Origin: Mesotoga sp. Brook.08.105.5.1
GTDB lineage: Bacteria; Thermotogota; Thermotogae; Petrotogales; Kosmotogaceae
Direction of reading: 5' to 3'
Assembly (NCBI RefSeq): GCF_002752635.1
Contig: NZ_AYTW01000005.1
Span: 186,001 to 250,000 of the forward strand
DNA length: 64,000 bases
Position numbers and translations under genes: made by a program. The stretch's first letter is position 1, and each line of letters starts with the position of its first letter. Shown piece by piece: positions 37,621-49,516 of the stretch. The notes under the pieces were generated by a model. That model had not been told where the DNA came from. It ran no database searches and was given only the letters and a program-made list of their open reading frames with translations.

Positions 37621-37652
37621 ACCCACATCAGGGATGATGCTCTGATGTGGGT
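37621..37652 (+). other. Hairpin between rplL and rpoB
   Basis: A perfect 11-bp inverted repeat, ACCCACATCAG (37621-37631) and CTGATGTGGGT (37642-37652), has a 10-nt loop. Only TTT then GG follows, so it is a poor terminator. It could act as an attenuator or RNase III site as in other rplL-rpoB gaps, or as a 5'-end stabiliser of the rpoBC transcript. Confidence 0.75.
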
Positions 37653-37684
37653 TTGGTGTGCTCAAACATACGAGAGGTGATCTG

Positions 37685-40600
37685 ATGAGAAAGGCCAATT
37701 TTGGCAAACGAGAGCGGTGGGTCTTTGGAAGAGTGTATGAACCTCTTGAAATTCCGAATCTCATTGAGATCCAGACTCGTTCCTTTCAATGGTTCATCGA
37801 TGAAGGTCTTCTGAGTGTTCTGAAGAAGTATTCTCCAATTAAATCGCAAATTCAGCGTTCGGATCTTAAGAAGGGCGAGAAAGGTTTCTCTCTGGATTTT
37901 GTTTCAACTAGAATCGGCGAGGCAAAGCATTCCATCCAGGAGTGCAAAGACAAGGGGCTAACTTATTCCGTTTCGCTTTATGTGACCGTAAGAATCACCG
38001 ACCTCTATACAGGAGAGATCAAGGAGGAAGAGGCTTTCTTCGGATACTTGCCTTTCATGACTGATAACGCCTCTTTCATAATTAACGGAGCGGAGAGAGT
38101 AATAGTCAATCAGCTTGTAAGGTCGCCGGGTGTCTACTTTGTTGACGAACCCACAAAGGCAGTGTCTGGTTCTCTGCCGATTTATGTTGCCCATTTTCTG
38201 CCTGTAAAGGGAGCTTGGTTTGAGATACTTCTTAACCCTAACAAGCAGATAATGCAGGCGAGGATCGACCGAAGAAGGAAACTGAACTTCTTCGTCTTCT
38301 TGAAGGCATTGGGTTACGAGAATGATCTTGATCTACTGAGACTTTTCGAACATGAATATGACGGGTCGGATGAAGACGAATTGCTCGCAAGTGTCGGAAG
38401 CATGATTCTTGAAGATGTCAAGACTCCCGGAGGAGATTTGATAGCTCAGAAAGGAACACTTCTTACAGAGGATATTATTGCAAGGGCAATTGAAGCCGAT
38501 GTGAAGACCATCAAGATGCCGCTTCCTATAGCTATGAAGACCTTCAGCGCTTTGCAGAAGACATACGGTGAAGGTATGACTGAGGACGACGCTTACATAG
38601 AGCTTTTCAGGAAGCTTAGGCCGGGCGAAATTCCGAGGATAAATGCTGCAAAGAGTTATATTACTAACCTTTATTTCAGTCCGGACCGCTTTGACTTCTC
38701 AAACGTTGGAAGGTACAAGGTCAACAGCAGACTTAAGAAAGTCTATCAAGACTATCTAAAGGAGATCGAAGGAAAGAAGGTTTCGAAAGACACCGACTAT
38801 GCCGAAGAGTCGAGTGTTCTCACTGTTCTAGATGTTGTACTTGCTGCCAGGCACTTGACAGAGATAGAAAGCCGGCCCGAACTTCTCGATACCAAAGACC
38901 ATTTGGGAAACAAGCGAGTAAGAACAGTGGGCGAGCTTATGGAAACTGAGTTTGAGAAGGCTTTTATGAAGATCCATAAGCTTCTCGAAGAGAAGCTTAC
39001 GATATACACTTCCTTCGACAAGATTTCGGTGCAGAGCCTGGTTAACGTAAGAACTCTCATGACCACGCTGCATCAATTCTTTGCAACAAGTCAGCTTTCG
39101 CAGTTCATGGACCAGGTAAATCCTCTGGCTGAATTGACGAACAAGAGAAGATTGTCTGCAATCGGGCCGGGAGGTTTGAAGAGGGAACACGCGAGGTTTG
39201 AGGTGCGTGACGTCCATCACTCTCATTATGGGAGGATGTGTCCTATAGAGACGCCTGAAGGCGCAAATATTGGTCTTATGACCTCAATGGCAACTTTTGC
39301 GAAGATAGACAAGTATGGTTTCATTCTCACACCTTACAGGAAGGTGCAGAAGGGGTTCGTTACTGAAGATATCGTTTATCTCGCAGCAGATGAAGAGGAA
39401 AATTACAATATCGCTCACTCCACAGTTAAAATGGACGACAACGGGCGTATTGCCGATGAAAACGTAGAGATTCGTTACGCCGGTGAAGTGAGATATGTTA
39501 TAAGGGAGGAAGTGGACTTCATGTCAGTCTCCCCCAAGCAGATTGTCTCAATCTCGACTTCTTTGATCCCGTTCCTCGAAAATGATGACGCAAACAGAGC
39601 ACTGATGGGATCTAACATGCAGAGACAGGCGGTTCCTGTTGTCAAGTCTGAAGCTCCTATAGTCGGCACCGGTGTCGAAGGAGTAGCTGCAAGAGACTCC
39701 GGATATGTAGTTCTTGCGAAGCATCGGGGTAAAGTTGTTAACGTCGACGGAAGAAGAATCATTGTGCAAAGAATAGACGAAAAGGGGAAGCCGGAACTTG
39801 ACGATAAAGGAAGAGCAATTGAAGATGTCTATACGTTGTATAAGTTTGTTCGAACCAATCAGGATACCGCGGTAAACCAGCGTCCAATTGTCTCGGTTGG
39901 TGAAGTCGTGGAGAAGGGCACTCCTATCGCCGACGGTCCATCGACCGAGATGGGAGAGCTTGCACTGGGTAAGAACGTTCTTGTAGCTTTTATGCCCTGG
40001 GAGGGGTACAACTTCGAAGACGCCATTCTCGTCAACCAGGAGCTTCTCGAAGACGACATTTTCACAACTATTCATGTTGAGATGTATGAAACAATCGCCA
40101 GGGATACTCAACTTGGTCCCGAAGAGATAACTGCTGATATTCCAAATGTCTCGAAAGAGTCTCTTAAGAATCTTGATGAGAGCGGTATAGTGAGAGTAGG
40201 AGCTTATGTCACGTCTCAGGATATTCTTGTTGGAAAGGTGACTCCAAAGGGCGAATCCGAGACCACCCCCGAAGAGAAGATTATCAGGTCGGTTTTTGGA
40301 GATAGGGGACGAGATGTCAAGGATTCATCGTTGAAACTCCCTCATGGTGTTGAAGGTAGAGTCATCGACGTCAAGGTTTTCGAGAAGGAAGAGGTTTCTG
40401 AACTCGGTTCGGGCATAAACAAGCTTGTTAAAGTCTTCGTTGGTATTAGAAAGCCGCTGGATGTAGGAGACAAGCTTGCGGGTAGACACGGCAACAAGGG
40501 TGTCGTTTCGAATATCATCCCAAAAGAGGATATGCCCTTCCTTCCTGACGGAACTCCTATACAGCTTGTTCTTTCACCTCTTGGCGTTCCGTCGAGGATG

Positions 40601-41209
40601 AATGTCGGGCAGGTGCTCGAGACACATCTCGGCTGGCTTGGGAAACTTACGAATCGTTACTTTGCGACACCAATCTTTGATGGGGCTACAGAAGAAGAGA
40701 TCATGAATGAGCTTTACGAGGCTAGAAAAGAGTTTGGACTTGAAGCCGGTGACAGCGAAGAGCTGAAGACAGGTAAAGTTACCCTAAGAGACGGTAGGAC
40801 TGGCGTACCTTTTGACTACCCGATAGTGGTAGGAATAATGTACATGCTCAAGCTAGTTCATATAGCAAAGGACAAGATTCACGCAAGATCTACAGGTCCC
40901 TATTCACTCATACATCAGCAGCCTCTAGGTGGAAAGGCTCACTTTGGAGGTCAGAGATTTGGTGAGATGGAAGTCTGGGCGCTTGAGGCATATGGAGCGG
41001 CCCACACTCTGAACGAAATGCTCACAATTAAATCTGACGACATCAAAGGAAGAAATGATGTCTATAAGGCAATACTCAAGGGAGTTAACATCCCCGAGCC
41101 AGGAATACCTGAGAGTTTCAAGGTTCTTATAAAGGAACTTCAGGGGCTTTCTCTCGACGTCAAAGTTTTTGACCAGAACAATGTCGAGCTGGATGTGGAT
41201 AAATTATGA
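37685..41209 (+). CDS. rpoB: RNA polymerase beta subunit
   Basis: Beta forms one pincer and much of the active centre of RNA polymerase. The 1,174-residue product contains the protrusion and lobes, the rifampicin-pocket segment [20 protein letters not shown] and the adjoining [66 protein letters not shown] and the C-terminal [19 protein letters not shown]. At the position of E. coli His526 it has Asn (residue 486). ATG 37685 with GAGAGGTGA is preferred over GTG 37658. It is about 90 residues shorter than T. maritima beta. rpoC follows after 40 bp. Confidence 0.97.
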   Translation: MRKANFGKRERWVFGRVYEPLEIPNLIEIQTRSFQWFIDEGLLSVLKKYSPIKSQIQRSDLKKGEKGFSLDFVSTRIGEAKHSIQECKDKGLTYSVSLYVTVRITDLYTGEIKEEEAFFGYLPFMTDNASFIINGAERVIVNQLVRSPGVYFVDEPTKAVSGSLPIYVAHFLPVKGAWFEILLNPNKQIMQARIDRRRKLNFFVFLKALGYENDLDLLRLFEHEYDGSDEDELLASVGSMILEDVKTPGGDLIAQKGTLLTEDIIARAIEADVKTIKMPLPIAMKTFSALQKTYGEGMTEDDAYIELFRKLRPGEIPRINAAKSYITNLYFSPDRFDFSNVGRYKVNSRLKKVYQDYLKEIEGKKVSKDTDYAEESSVLTVLDVVLAARHLTEIESRPELLDTKDHLGNKRVRTVGELMETEFEKAFMKIHKLLEEKLTIYTSFDKISVQSLVNVRTLMTTLHQFFATSQLSQFMDQVNPLAELTNKRRLSAIGPGGLKREHARFEVRDVHHSHYGRMCPIETPEGANIGLMTSMATFAKIDKYGFILTPYRKVQKGFVTEDIVYLAADEEENYNIAHSTVKMDDNGRIADENVEIRYAGEVRYVIREEVDFMSVSPKQIVSISTSLIPFLENDDANRALMGSNMQRQAVPVVKSEAPIVGTGVEGVAARDSGYVVLAKHRGKVVNVDGRRIIVQRIDEKGKPELDDKGRAIEDVYTLYKFVRTNQDTAVNQRPIVSVGEVVEKGTPIADGPSTEMGELALGKNVLVAFMPWEGYNFEDAILVNQELLEDDIFTTIHVEMYETIARDTQLGPEEITADIPNVSKESLKNLDESGIVRVGAYVTSQDILVGKVTPKGESETTPEEKIIRSVFGDRGRDVKDSSLKLPHGVEGRVIDVKVFEKEEVSELGSGINKLVKVFVGIRKPLDVGDKLAGRHGNKGVVSNIIPKEDMPFLPDGTPIQLVLSPLGVPSRMNVGQVLETHLGWLGKLTNRYFATPIFDGATEEEIMNELYEARKEFGLEAGDSEELKTGKVTLRDGRTGVPFDYPIVVGIMYMLKLVHIAKDKIHARSTGPYSLIHQQPLGGKAHFGGQRFGEMEVWALEAYGAAHTLNEMLTIKSDDIKGRNDVYKAILKGVNIPEPGIPESFKVLIKELQGLSLDVKVFDQNNVELDVDKL

Positions 41210-41249
41210 GGATCAATAGAAGGGAGCTACCCCTCAAGGAGGGAAGCAG

Positions 41250-44200
41250 ATGCCAGTAAGCGCGTATAAGAGAAAAGTCAATAAGCTGGAAATTGATATC
41301 GCGTCGCCGGACAGAATCAAGGGCTGGTCAAGCGGGGAAGTCAAGAAGCCCGAGACGATTAACTATCGCACATTCAAACCGGAGAGAGACGGACTCTTCT
41401 GTGAGAAGATCTTTGGTCCGACAAAAGACTACGAATGTACATGCGGAAAGTACAAGGGTAAAAAGTACGAGGGCACAGTATGTGAACGTTGTGGTGTGAG
41501 AGTCGAATCTAAAGAGGCTCGCAGGAGAAGAATGGGTCACATTGAGCTCGCCGCTCCTGTTACTCATGTTTGGTACTTGAAGAGTGCGCCTAGTGTTCTT
41601 TCTTCACTTTTGAACATTCCTGCGAAGGATCTCGAGAACATCATCTATTACGGATCTAAGAGGGTTATAGAGAGACTTTATGTCGTGACAGACCCTAAGG
41701 AGACGGACTTCTTCCCTGGAATGACGATGTACCAGACCGAATACGAAATATACACGAAGAAACTCAGCTTCGAAGTAGAGCAAGGTTACAAGGTAAAAAA
41801 CCCTCACGGACCGGTTACAACGGACATTGACGGTAAAGTCACTATCGAGAGGATCGACAGCAGTACCGAGAGAGAACTGAACTGGATAATCGTCAAGGAT
41901 GAGACGGGAATTGAGAAAAAATACCCGGTTTTCGAAGGTGCTCTCATTTATGTTCAGAATGAGGATGAAGTTCATAAGGGAGATACCCTTGCCGACAGAT
42001 TCCTTTTTGAAGATGAAGTTCTTTCGGCGACTGAGTATAAGATCTTCGACGAGTATTATCCCGGCAAGTTCGAAGTTGAAACAGATACCGAGAGCGATAG
42101 ACCTATAGTCATAATCACCGAGATCGACCCTGCAGTCTCGGAGGAGACAGGAAGAACGATCGGTGAAGTCTTGATAGAGAACGAATATGAGGCATACAAA
42201 GAGCTTTACCCGGGCAAAGTAACCTGTGATTACGGTGCGGCAGCAATTAAGAAACTATTGCAGGGCATGGATCTCGAAGAGCTACAGGTAGCGATAGAAC
42301 ATGAATTGAAGACTATTCCCAAAAGCAGTGCCAGGGCTCTCAAGCTTCTCAGAAGACTCAAGTATGTCAAGGACTTCATAGCGTCTAGCAATAGGCCGGA
42401 ATGGATGGTAATGGATGTTGTTCCGGTAATTCCTCCGGACCTGCGACCCATGATTCAGATTGAAGGCGGAAGGTTTGCCACGACGGATCTCAACGACCTA
42501 TACAGGAGAGTCATTAATAGAAACAACAGGCTTGCAAAATTACTGCAGATCGGGGCTCCCGACATAATAATCAGAAACGAGAAGAGGATGCTTCAGGAGG
42601 CAGTTGACTCCCTAATCTACAACGGTAGAGTGGGAAAAGCAGTATCCGACAAATCGGGAAGGCCTTTGAAGTCTCTCACCGACCTGGTGAAGGGCAAGAA
42701 GGGGAGATTCCGAAGGAATCTGCTTGGAAAGCGGGTAGATTACTCCGGTCGAGCGGTCATCGTCGTTGGGCCGGACCTGAAGATTCATGAATGTGGAATC
42801 CCCAAGAGGGTTGCAATGGAGTTGTTCAAACCGTTCGTTCTATCAAAGCTGCTTCACGGAAGTGAATCGAGCAAGACGGCGAGAAAACTTAAGAAAACAA
42901 TCATAGAAAAGGAAATGCCCGAAGCGTGGGAAGTTCTCGAAGATGTGATCAAGGGACACCCCGTTCTCCTCAACAGGGCACCGACGCTTCACAGGATATC
43001 CATACAGGCTTTCATACCCAAATTGGTCGAAGGAAACGCGATTCAGCTTCATCCGCTTGTCTGCGCACCATTCAACGCAGACTTTGACGGAGACCAGATG
43101 GCCGTTCACGTGCCTTTATCCGCAGCTGCGCAGGCAGAGGCGAAGTTCCTTATGCTGAGCAGATACAACGTGATTTCCCCCGCAAGCGGGAAACCCATTT
43201 CGATGCCAGGCAAGGACATAATCGTCGGTGTTTACTATCTCACGACCGTTGACCGCGATCATGAGAAGAAAGAGAAAGAGGTAATGGATTACTACTCAGC
43301 CCTCCTCAAAGATGAAAAGATTTCCGATGTTGAAGCGAGGAGGATGGTTAGGCAGAAGGCCCTTGAATGGGTTGACTGGAAGTTCTCTTCTCCGGGAGAA
43401 GCGCTTCTTGCTTACGACATGGAATATATATCACTTCACGATCCTATTCTTGTTCAGCTAGATCCCTCATCCGGAGAGCTCACGCTAACGACGGTAGGAA
43501 GGATAATCTTCAACACCATAGTTCCTGAAAAGCTTAGGGACTACATGAAGAAGTTCAACAAGAAAGCGATAAAAAAGCTAATCTATGACTGTTTCCACGA
43601 ATATGGAATAGACAGAACCGCAGACCTTCTGGATGACATGATGTCTCTTGGATTCCATTACGCGACTGCTTCCGGGCTCACAATATCCATAAACGACATT
43701 GTTGTGTATCCGCAAAAGGACAAGGTTATAGAGGCCGCGCAGGAGAGGGTAGATCAGATCGAGAATCTGTACAAGTCGGGATTCTTGACTGAAGACGGAA
43801 GAACTCAGGAGATAATCAGAATCTGGTCAGATACCACTCAGGAGATAATGGAGAAGACATACACAGAGTTTGAGAAGTATCCCTTCAATCCTATCTACAT
43901 GATGGTTGACTCCGGAGCCAGAGGAAATATCGACCAGCTTAAGCAACTTGCAGGTATGCGAGGTCTGATGGCAGATCCATCGGGAAAGACGATCGAAGTA
44001 CCGATAAAGTCAAACTTTAGAGATGGACTTACGGAGCTCGAATTCTTCACATCTACTCATGGAGCTAGAAAGGGTTCTGCCGATACGGCACTAAGAACGT
44101 CGTTTGCAGGTTATCTCACCAGAAGACTTGTAGACGTTTCCCAGACTATAACCGTAACGACTCCGAACTGTGGAACTCACGAGGGCATTGAAGCGATAGA

Positions 44201-45944
44201 GCTCATGGCAGACGGAGTAACGATAGAGAAGCTCGAAGAATTTCTCTTTGGAAGAGTTCTTACGTCAGATATTATCAACCCGCTGACTGGAAGAGCTCTT
44301 AAGAATGGGAAGACGGGAAAGGAATACTTGCGCGATACAATGATCAGAGATGAAGATGCGGCTTTCCTTTCGAACTACAGGACCGAAGTCGAAGTTGCGC
44401 GAGAAGAAGTGCTTAGTATTCCGAAAGTGACCCGGTTAATCAACTATACAGAGCTGGCAGAAACCATCACTATAAACGATAAGGAATACAAAGCGGGAAC
44501 CCATATCGGCAGCGATATTTTGCATCAGCTAAAGAACTCGGATATCGAAGAAGTGAAAGTTGTTATCTTCCCCTGCGTCGGTCAGGTATTTGCAGGTGAT
44601 CCGATAAAGAACAGTAACAAGGAAATGCTTGTCAAGTATCAGGAGAAGATAGACGAACTCACTGCCAAGAAGCTACAGAAGAACGAGATCGACAAGGTCT
44701 TAGTCCGACCGACGATAAAGGTCAGGTCTGTTCTTACTTGTGAATCCGACAGTGGTGTTTGTGCTATGTGCTATGGAATGGATCTTTCAAACCATGAAAT
44801 AGTGAATGTTGGAGAATCCGTAGGTGTAGTTGCTGCCCAGTCAATTGGAGAGCCGGGTACACAGCTCACGATGAGAACATTCCACACTGGCGGTATAGCG
44901 ACTGGACAGGATATCACCAGAGGTCTTCCCAGGGCAGAGGAATTGTTCGAAGCTCGAAAGAAGCTGAAGGATCCCGAAGCTCTGTTCATTGAGAAGGGTG
45001 ACGGAGGCTTCGTGAAGGATCTCGTCCCTGACGACAAGGGTAGGAGAAAGGTCTACATCGAAACGAAGACCGGAGGCATCAGCGAATACGATCTCTCCTC
45101 GAGCATAAAGCCAAAAATCGAGATTGGCGACAAAGTCCTAGAAGGAGAGACCATAACAACTGGAACGGTGAGGCCAAGGAAACTTATGGAAAAGCTAGGC
45201 CTCGTTCAGACGGCGCTTTACCTCCTGACTGAGATCAAGAGGGTTTATGCCGAACAGGGAGTCGAAATTCACGACAAGCACTTTGAACTTATCATCAGAC
45301 AGATGCTTTCAAAGGTCGAGATAACCGATCCGGGAGATACCGACTTTTTACCCGGGGATCTTCTCGACATAGTAGAAATTAGGAAGATTAACAAGTCTAT
45401 AGAGGAAGCCAACAGTAGAGTTGGCGAAAACAGGGAATACGTAATCGACAAGCGGTTGGCGAGGAGAGTCCTAGGCGAAGATGAAGATGGAAAGATACAT
45501 AAGATTGCAGCCGAGGCCGAGCCGATTACGGAAGAGCTCCTGAATCAGATATTGAAGGGCGGAATCAAGCAGATATTGATCTATGATGTGGATGAGGATC
45601 AGTATCAGAAGCTGGTCGATGACTTCAACCCCGATACGGTAATTCCCGAGAAGAAGATCCAGATAATGCCGAAAGATCCCATTAAGTTCAAGCGAAAGCT
45701 TCTAAGGATCACAAAGGCATCTCTTGAGAGTGAAGGGTGGCTGTCGGCCGCATCGTTCCAGCAAACGCCTCAAATTCTCACCGAGGCATCTGTTGCGGGT
45801 AAGTCAGACTTCCTTCAGGGGCTGAAGGAAAATGTAATTGTTGGTCAGCTTATACCTGCTGGAACGGGTCTTGACATGTATGCAAATCTGCAGGTGGAAG
45901 AAGCTTCAATCCCTTCTCGTTTACAGGAAGAGGAGTTGGCTTGA
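41250..45944 (+). CDS. rpoC: RNA polymerase beta prime subunit
   Basis: Beta prime carries the catalytic Mg-binding loop and clamp. The 1,564-residue product has the N-terminal zinc site ([20 protein letters not shown]), the rudder and zipper regions, the catalytic [12 protein letters not shown], the bridge helix region ([15 protein letters not shown]), the second zinc site (CGTHEG, then [13 protein letters not shown]) and the trigger-loop end [21 protein letters not shown]. An insertion of about 200 residues follows the first zinc finger (roughly 140-350), as in other Thermotogota. ATG 41250 has AAGGAGGG in front. A strong terminator follows the stop. Confidence 0.97.
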   Translation: MPVSAYKRKVNKLEIDIASPDRIKGWSSGEVKKPETINYRTFKPERDGLFCEKIFGPTKDYECTCGKYKGKKYEGTVCERCGVRVESKEARRRRMGHIELAAPVTHVWYLKSAPSVLSSLLNIPAKDLENIIYYGSKRVIERLYVVTDPKETDFFPGMTMYQTEYEIYTKKLSFEVEQGYKVKNPHGPVTTDIDGKVTIERIDSSTERELNWIIVKDETGIEKKYPVFEGALIYVQNEDEVHKGDTLADRFLFEDEVLSATEYKIFDEYYPGKFEVETDTESDRPIVIITEIDPAVSEETGRTIGEVLIENEYEAYKELYPGKVTCDYGAAAIKKLLQGMDLEELQVAIEHELKTIPKSSARALKLLRRLKYVKDFIASSNRPEWMVMDVVPVIPPDLRPMIQIEGGRFATTDLNDLYRRVINRNNRLAKLLQIGAPDIIIRNEKRMLQEAVDSLIYNGRVGKAVSDKSGRPLKSLTDLVKGKKGRFRRNLLGKRVDYSGRAVIVVGPDLKIHECGIPKRVAMELFKPFVLSKLLHGSESSKTARKLKKTIIEKEMPEAWEVLEDVIKGHPVLLNRAPTLHRISIQAFIPKLVEGNAIQLHPLVCAPFNADFDGDQMAVHVPLSAAAQAEAKFLMLSRYNVISPASGKPISMPGKDIIVGVYYLTTVDRDHEKKEKEVMDYYSALLKDEKISDVEARRMVRQKALEWVDWKFSSPGEALLAYDMEYISLHDPILVQLDPSSGELTLTTVGRIIFNTIVPEKLRDYMKKFNKKAIKKLIYDCFHEYGIDRTADLLDDMMSLGFHYATASGLTISINDIVVYPQKDKVIEAAQERVDQIENLYKSGFLTEDGRTQEIIRIWSDTTQEIMEKTYTEFEKYPFNPIYMMVDSGARGNIDQLKQLAGMRGLMADPSGKTIEVPIKSNFRDGLTELEFFTSTHGARKGSADTALRTSFAGYLTRRLVDVSQTITVTTPNCGTHEGIEAIELMADGVTIEKLEEFLFGRVLTSDIINPLTGRALKNGKTGKEYLRDTMIRDEDAAFLSNYRTEVEVAREEVLSIPKVTRLINYTELAETITINDKEYKAGTHIGSDILHQLKNSDIEEVKVVIFPCVGQVFAGDPIKNSNKEMLVKYQEKIDELTAKKLQKNEIDKVLVRPTIKVRSVLTCESDSGVCAMCYGMDLSNHEIVNVGESVGVVAAQSIGEPGTQLTMRTFHTGGIATGQDITRGLPRAEELFEARKKLKDPEALFIEKGDGGFVKDLVPDDKGRRKVYIETKTGGISEYDLSSSIKPKIEIGDKVLEGETITTGTVRPRKLMEKLGLVQTALYLLTEIKRVYAEQGVEIHDKHFELIIRQMLSKVEITDPGDTDFLPGDLLDIVEIRKINKSIEEANSRVGENREYVIDKRLARRVLGEDEDGKIHKIAAEAEPITEELLNQILKGGIKQILIYDVDEDQYQKLVDDFNPDTVIPEKKIQIMPKDPIKFKRKLLRITKASLESEGWLSAASFQQTPQILTEASVAGKSDFLQGLKENVIVGQLIPAGTGLDMYANLQVEEASIPSRLQEEELA

Positions 45945-45961
45945 GTAGGTACTTCTAATAG

Positions 45962-45998
45962 AAGCGGAAAGCTTAAAATAGCTTTCCGCTTTTCTTTT
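45962..45998 (+). terminator. Intrinsic terminator after rpoC
   Basis: A 12-bp perfect stem, AAGCGGAAAGCT (45962-45973) and AGCTTTCCGCTT (45980-45991), with loop TAAAAT is followed by TTCTTTT. It lies 17 bp after the rpoC stop and closes the rpoBC transcript. Confidence 0.93.
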
Positions 45999-46043
45999 GT
46001 GATGGTAACATTGTAGAGGGAAAATCACTACTTGGGGGCTGAG

Positions 46044-47558
46044 TTGTCTAAGCCGATTTTGGAAGTATCGGATCTTAAGAAAACTTATGAGATGAGCGGA
46101 ACAAAAGCTTTAAATGGAGTGACGCTTTCCTTTTTCCCGGGCGAGTTAATCTCGCTTCTGGGAGAGAATGCTGCGGGAAAGTCAACACTCATGAAGGCAA
46201 TTGTTGGAATAGAAAAACCAGACAGTGGCTCAATGCTTCTCAAAGGAGAGCCTTACTCTCCGTCGAACCCTTCACAGGCTTTAAAAATGGGCATCGGGAT
46301 GGTTCCGCAAAATCTGAGAGTAATCGACAGGCTTACTGTTCTTGAAAATCTTCTGATCGCACGTAAAGCGAATAGGTTGAAAAGAACGGCGAAAAGCTAC
46401 AGAGAATACATTGAGACGTTGATAGGACGATATCAGTTACAGCTGCCCCTGGATAGAGAGGTTGGAACTCTTTCCTTGGCAGAGAGACAGAGAGTGGAAA
46501 TCCTGAGGCTGCTTCAGAACTCGCCAGATATCTTAATATTCGACGAACCGACCGCTCTGATTTCCGAAAAAGAGAAGGCAGAGTTGTTCGAAACCTTCAA
46601 CAAACTTAAGGGTGAAGGTAAGAGCGTTGTGTTCATTACTCATAAGCTGCGGGAAGCTTATTCTGTGTCCGACAGGATTTACCTGATTCGATCCGGGGTT
46701 ATAGTAGGCAGTTTCAGGAAAGATGAGATCTCGGTCGAAGGACTGTACGATTTGATGGCCGGAGAAGAATCTCCCGGGTCTTCTGTCCGGAGTTCGTTGT
46801 CGGAAGAGGTCGTTCTAAAAGTTGAGAAGATCTGTGTAGAGTCTTCTGTAGAAGGGTCAGATGCAGTCAGGGATGTGTCTTTCGAGGCTAGAAAGGGTGA
46901 GCTTATCGCTATAACGGGAGTGGCCGGCAATGGCCAGGAGGAGCTTCAAGAAGGACTATTCGGAGTTAGAAAGGTGATTTCTGGAAGAATCCTGCTCGGC
47001 GGAATTGACGTTACAAATCTACCGCCGCATAGACTCAGAAGACTCGGAGTGGCTTCGCTGCCTTCAGACAGAGATAAGTTGGCGAGTTGTAGAGGTTCAT
47101 CGATAAGGGACAATCTAGTTATTCAGAGAGTCCTCAGTGGAGGCTGGGTTGTTTCGGGCAGAGAAATGGATAATTATGCAAGGGAACTGCTTTCTAAGTA
47201 TGGTGTTGTGTTTGGCAGTATCGGCGATCCGGTTTTCACTTTGTCTGGTGGAAATCTGCAAAAGTTGCTGCTAGCTAGAGAGATCAGCTCGGAGCCAAAG
47301 CTTCTTCTCCTGGGAGAGCCTTTTAGAGGGCTCGATGTCAAACATCTGGAGAAGCTGCGCAGCACTCTAGAGAGTATTAAAGAGAAGATGGCCATTGTGA
47401 TATTCACTTCTGATCTCGACGAAGCTCTAATTGTGGCGGATAGAGTTGCTGTGATGTCAGAGGGAAGGATAGTCTTTTCCGGAGCGAACGGACCAGCACT
47501 CAGCAAGAGGGCAATAGGAAAGCATTTTGCTGGAACGTTGAGGGAAGATCAAAGATGA
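46044..47558 (+). CDS. ABC transporter ATPase, nucleoside/simple-sugar type (two NBDs)
   Basis: This is the ATPase of an importer of the BMP (purine nucleoside) or simple-sugar class. Two fused nucleotide-binding domains are present. The first has Walker A GENAAGKST, signature LSLAERQRVEIL and Walker B ILIFDEPTA. The second has the degenerate Walker A GVAGNGQEE typical of this family and signature LSGGNLQKLLLAREI. TTG 46044 is preferred because GGGGG precedes it at good spacing. Two permease genes follow in overlapping frames. No substrate-binding protein gene is next to them, so the substrate is not set by context. Confidence 0.9.
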   Translation: MSKPILEVSDLKKTYEMSGTKALNGVTLSFFPGELISLLGENAAGKSTLMKAIVGIEKPDSGSMLLKGEPYSPSNPSQALKMGIGMVPQNLRVIDRLTVLENLLIARKANRLKRTAKSYREYIETLIGRYQLQLPLDREVGTLSLAERQRVEILRLLQNSPDILIFDEPTALISEKEKAELFETFNKLKGEGKSVVFITHKLREAYSVSDRIYLIRSGVIVGSFRKDEISVEGLYDLMAGEESPGSSVRSSLSEEVVLKVEKICVESSVEGSDAVRDVSFEARKGELIAITGVAGNGQEELQEGLFGVRKVISGRILLGGIDVTNLPPHRLRRLGVASLPSDRDKLASCRGSSIRDNLVIQRVLSGGWVVSGREMDNYARELLSKYGVVFGSIGDPVFTLSGGNLQKLLLAREISSEPKLLLLGEPFRGLDVKHLEKLRSTLESIKEKMAIVIFTSDLDEALIVADRVAVMSEGRIVFSGANGPALSKRAIGKHFAGTLREDQR

Positions 47559-48586
47559 CAAGTTTTCAAGATTTGAGAAGATCACTCCTTGTTATAGGTA
47601 TTGCACTGATTGCCGGGCTATTACTCGTAGTTTTCATGAGTGAAGAGCCCATCAATTCGGCCCGATCATTCTTCCTTTCCGTCTTTTCAGACAGGTTTTA
47701 CTTTGGCAATCTTATTTCAAATGCAATTCCACTTATCCTAACCGGGCTTGCAGCCTCAATAGCCTTCAGTTCGTCTTCCTTCAATCTTGGCATTGAAGGG
47801 CAGGTATATCTCGGGGCATTTGTCGGGACTGCGACAGGTATACTTCTATCGGGTAATTTGTCTGGTACTATAGGGATTACGGCAATGATCCTGGTGAGTT
47901 TCTTGTTTGGGGCTGGGGCGGCAAGTTTGTCAGCCGTCCTCAAAATCCGTATGGGTGTCAGTGAGCTAATCACTTCTCTATTGCTCAGCAATGGGCTAAT
48001 TCTTGTCGTAGACTATTTCGTTGAGGGACCTTTCAACGACAGACAGTCGGGACTTGCGGCATCCTTAAGTTTGCCCGCGAATCTCAGGTTTTCAAGACTC
48101 ATGCAACCTTCAAGTCTGCATACTGGGATCTTTTTCTCGCTGATAGTCGCTTTTCTTCTTTGGTTTCTCATGTTCAGGACTAGAGAAGGCTTCAAATTAA
48201 GAATTTCGGGCAAGAACAGGATGTTTGCTCATTATTCAGGTGTGAATACCAGCAAAGTCATTTTTTGGTCTCTCTTTCTGAGTGGGGGACTTGCTTCCAC
48301 CGCAGGGATAATCGATGTAATAGGCGCACACGGTAGAGTTATGAGGGGTTTCTCGGCCGGATACGGATGGAATGGAATAGCGGTTGCCCTTATCGCAAGA
48401 AATCACCCGTTGTTTGTTATTCCTGCAGCTCTGTTCTTTGCATACCTGGAAAGCGGAGCACAGATATCATCTATTGAAGCGAGTGTCACGCCTGAACTGG
48501 CTAAGATAGTCCAGGCAGTAGTCTTCTTTCTAGTCACTGCAGAGGCACTTGCTCCCGTAAGCTTCAGGAGAAGAAGATATGTTTGA
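47555..48586 (+). CDS. ABC transporter permease, nucleoside type (first subunit)
   Basis: A polytopic inner-membrane protein of 343 residues with about nine hydrophobic segments. It carries the family block FNLGIEGQVYLGAFVGTATG and the EAA-like region SGVNTSKVIFWSLFLSGGLA, and resembles YufP/NupP-type permeases of BMP-family nucleoside importers. The ATG overlaps the ATPase stop and the 3' end overlaps the second permease, so the three subunits are probably translated as a unit. Confidence 0.88.
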   Translation: MTSFQDLRRSLLVIGIALIAGLLLVVFMSEEPINSARSFFLSVFSDRFYFGNLISNAIPLILTGLAASIAFSSSSFNLGIEGQVYLGAFVGTATGILLSGNLSGTIGITAMILVSFLFGAGAASLSAVLKIRMGVSELITSLLLSNGLILVVDYFVEGPFNDRQSGLAASLSLPANLRFSRLMQPSSLHTGIFFSLIVAFLLWFLMFRTREGFKLRISGKNRMFAHYSGVNTSKVIFWSLFLSGGLASTAGIIDVIGAHGRVMRGFSAGYGWNGIAVALIARNHPLFVIPAALFFAYLESGAQISSIEASVTPELAKIVQAVVFFLVTAEALAPVSFRRRRYV

Positions 48587-49463
48587 AGCCATAGTACGTG
48601 ACACAATAAGGAATTCGACGCCTATCGTTCTTGCAGCAAGCGGAGGATTGCTGACAGAGGTTTCGGGATGGCTCAATATTGGACTTGAGGGTACAATTCT
48701 CTCAGGAGCGTTTTTTGCAGTAGTAATATCATCGACCACGGGTAGCATCCTTCTCGGAACTCTTGCTTCTATTATTGTGTCGATCATTCTTTCATCGCTT
48801 ATCTACTTTGCAGTGAGATTTCTGAAGGCGAATCTCTTTGTTGTCGGAATTGCGGTCAACCTTCTATCCGTCGGATTGACTGTAGTGTTGACGGACGTTT
48901 GGTTCAGTAGTAAAGGCACAATTGTCTTCGGAGGTTCCCCCAGGCCTGCCGCTCTTTCTATTGATGTCTTAGGCGGTACTGTATTTGGTTGGTTGAATGG
49001 ACTCGGTTTTTTTGATCTAATCGCCTTTGCCACTCCATTTGCTCTCTTCTATCTTTTCAAGAAGACGGTGGTTGGGGTGAAATTGCGGGCCTGTGGGTAT
49101 GACGATGAAAGCGCCTTTTACAGCGGTGTTAGAGTAGATCAAATGAGATTCATAGCGTACATTGGCAGTGGAGTGTTCACGGGTTTGGCCGGTTCAGCAC
49201 TTTCCATACCGTTAGGAGCCTTTGTATCCAATATGTCTGGGGGGCGCGGATGGCTGGCTCTTGTTGCCGTAATAATGGGGAGAAAGAACCCGCTTCTTGT
49301 AGTTGTTTCGGCTGTCATGTTGGGCTTTGTTACAGAACTCTCCATCTTCCTGCAAGTTTCCACAGAAATATCTCCTAAGTTACTATTGTCTTTACCTTAC
49401 TTCGCTTCTCTTGCTATCCTTGCTATCTCATACGGCGGAAGAAAGGCGAAGCAGCTTTCGTGA
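48579..49463 (+). CDS. ABC transporter permease, nucleoside type (second subunit)
   Basis: The second permease of the importer has 294 residues and about eight transmembrane helices. The blocks TEVSGWLNIGLEGTILSGAF and LRACGYDDESAFYSGVRVDQ are typical of YufQ/NupQ-type proteins, and GGRGWLALVAVIMGRKNPLL is also characteristic. It overlaps the first permease by 8 bp. The next gene starts after a gap with its own promoter. Confidence 0.88.
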   Translation: MFEAIVRDTIRNSTPIVLAASGGLLTEVSGWLNIGLEGTILSGAFFAVVISSTTGSILLGTLASIIVSIILSSLIYFAVRFLKANLFVVGIAVNLLSVGLTVVLTDVWFSSKGTIVFGGSPRPAALSIDVLGGTVFGWLNGLGFFDLIAFATPFALFYLFKKTVVGVKLRACGYDDESAFYSGVRVDQMRFIAYIGSGVFTGLAGSALSIPLGAFVSNMSGGRGWLALVAVIMGRKNPLLVVVSAVMLGFVTELSIFLQVSTEISPKLLLSLPYFASLAILAISYGGRKAKQLS

Positions 49464-49483
49464 TTCGTAATGGTTGAGGATAC

Positions 49484-49498
49484 TTAAGAGGCTCTTAA
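49484..49498 (+). promoter_or_regulatory. Palindrome upstream of the carboxypeptidase gene
   Basis: TTAAGAG-G-CTCTTAA is a near-perfect 15-bp palindrome with a one-base centre. It lies about 20 bp upstream of an extended -10, where an activator or repressor could bind. No T-run follows, so it is not a terminator. Confidence 0.4.
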
Positions 49499-49516
49499 AC
49501 TAGCCGAGTTGGACCA

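Noticed and set aside
37044-37764. Two long minus-strand frames opposite rplJ/rplL and the start of rpoB
   Set aside because: They mirror the codon bias of L10 and L7/L12 (Ser/Ala-rich translation) and lack start signals.
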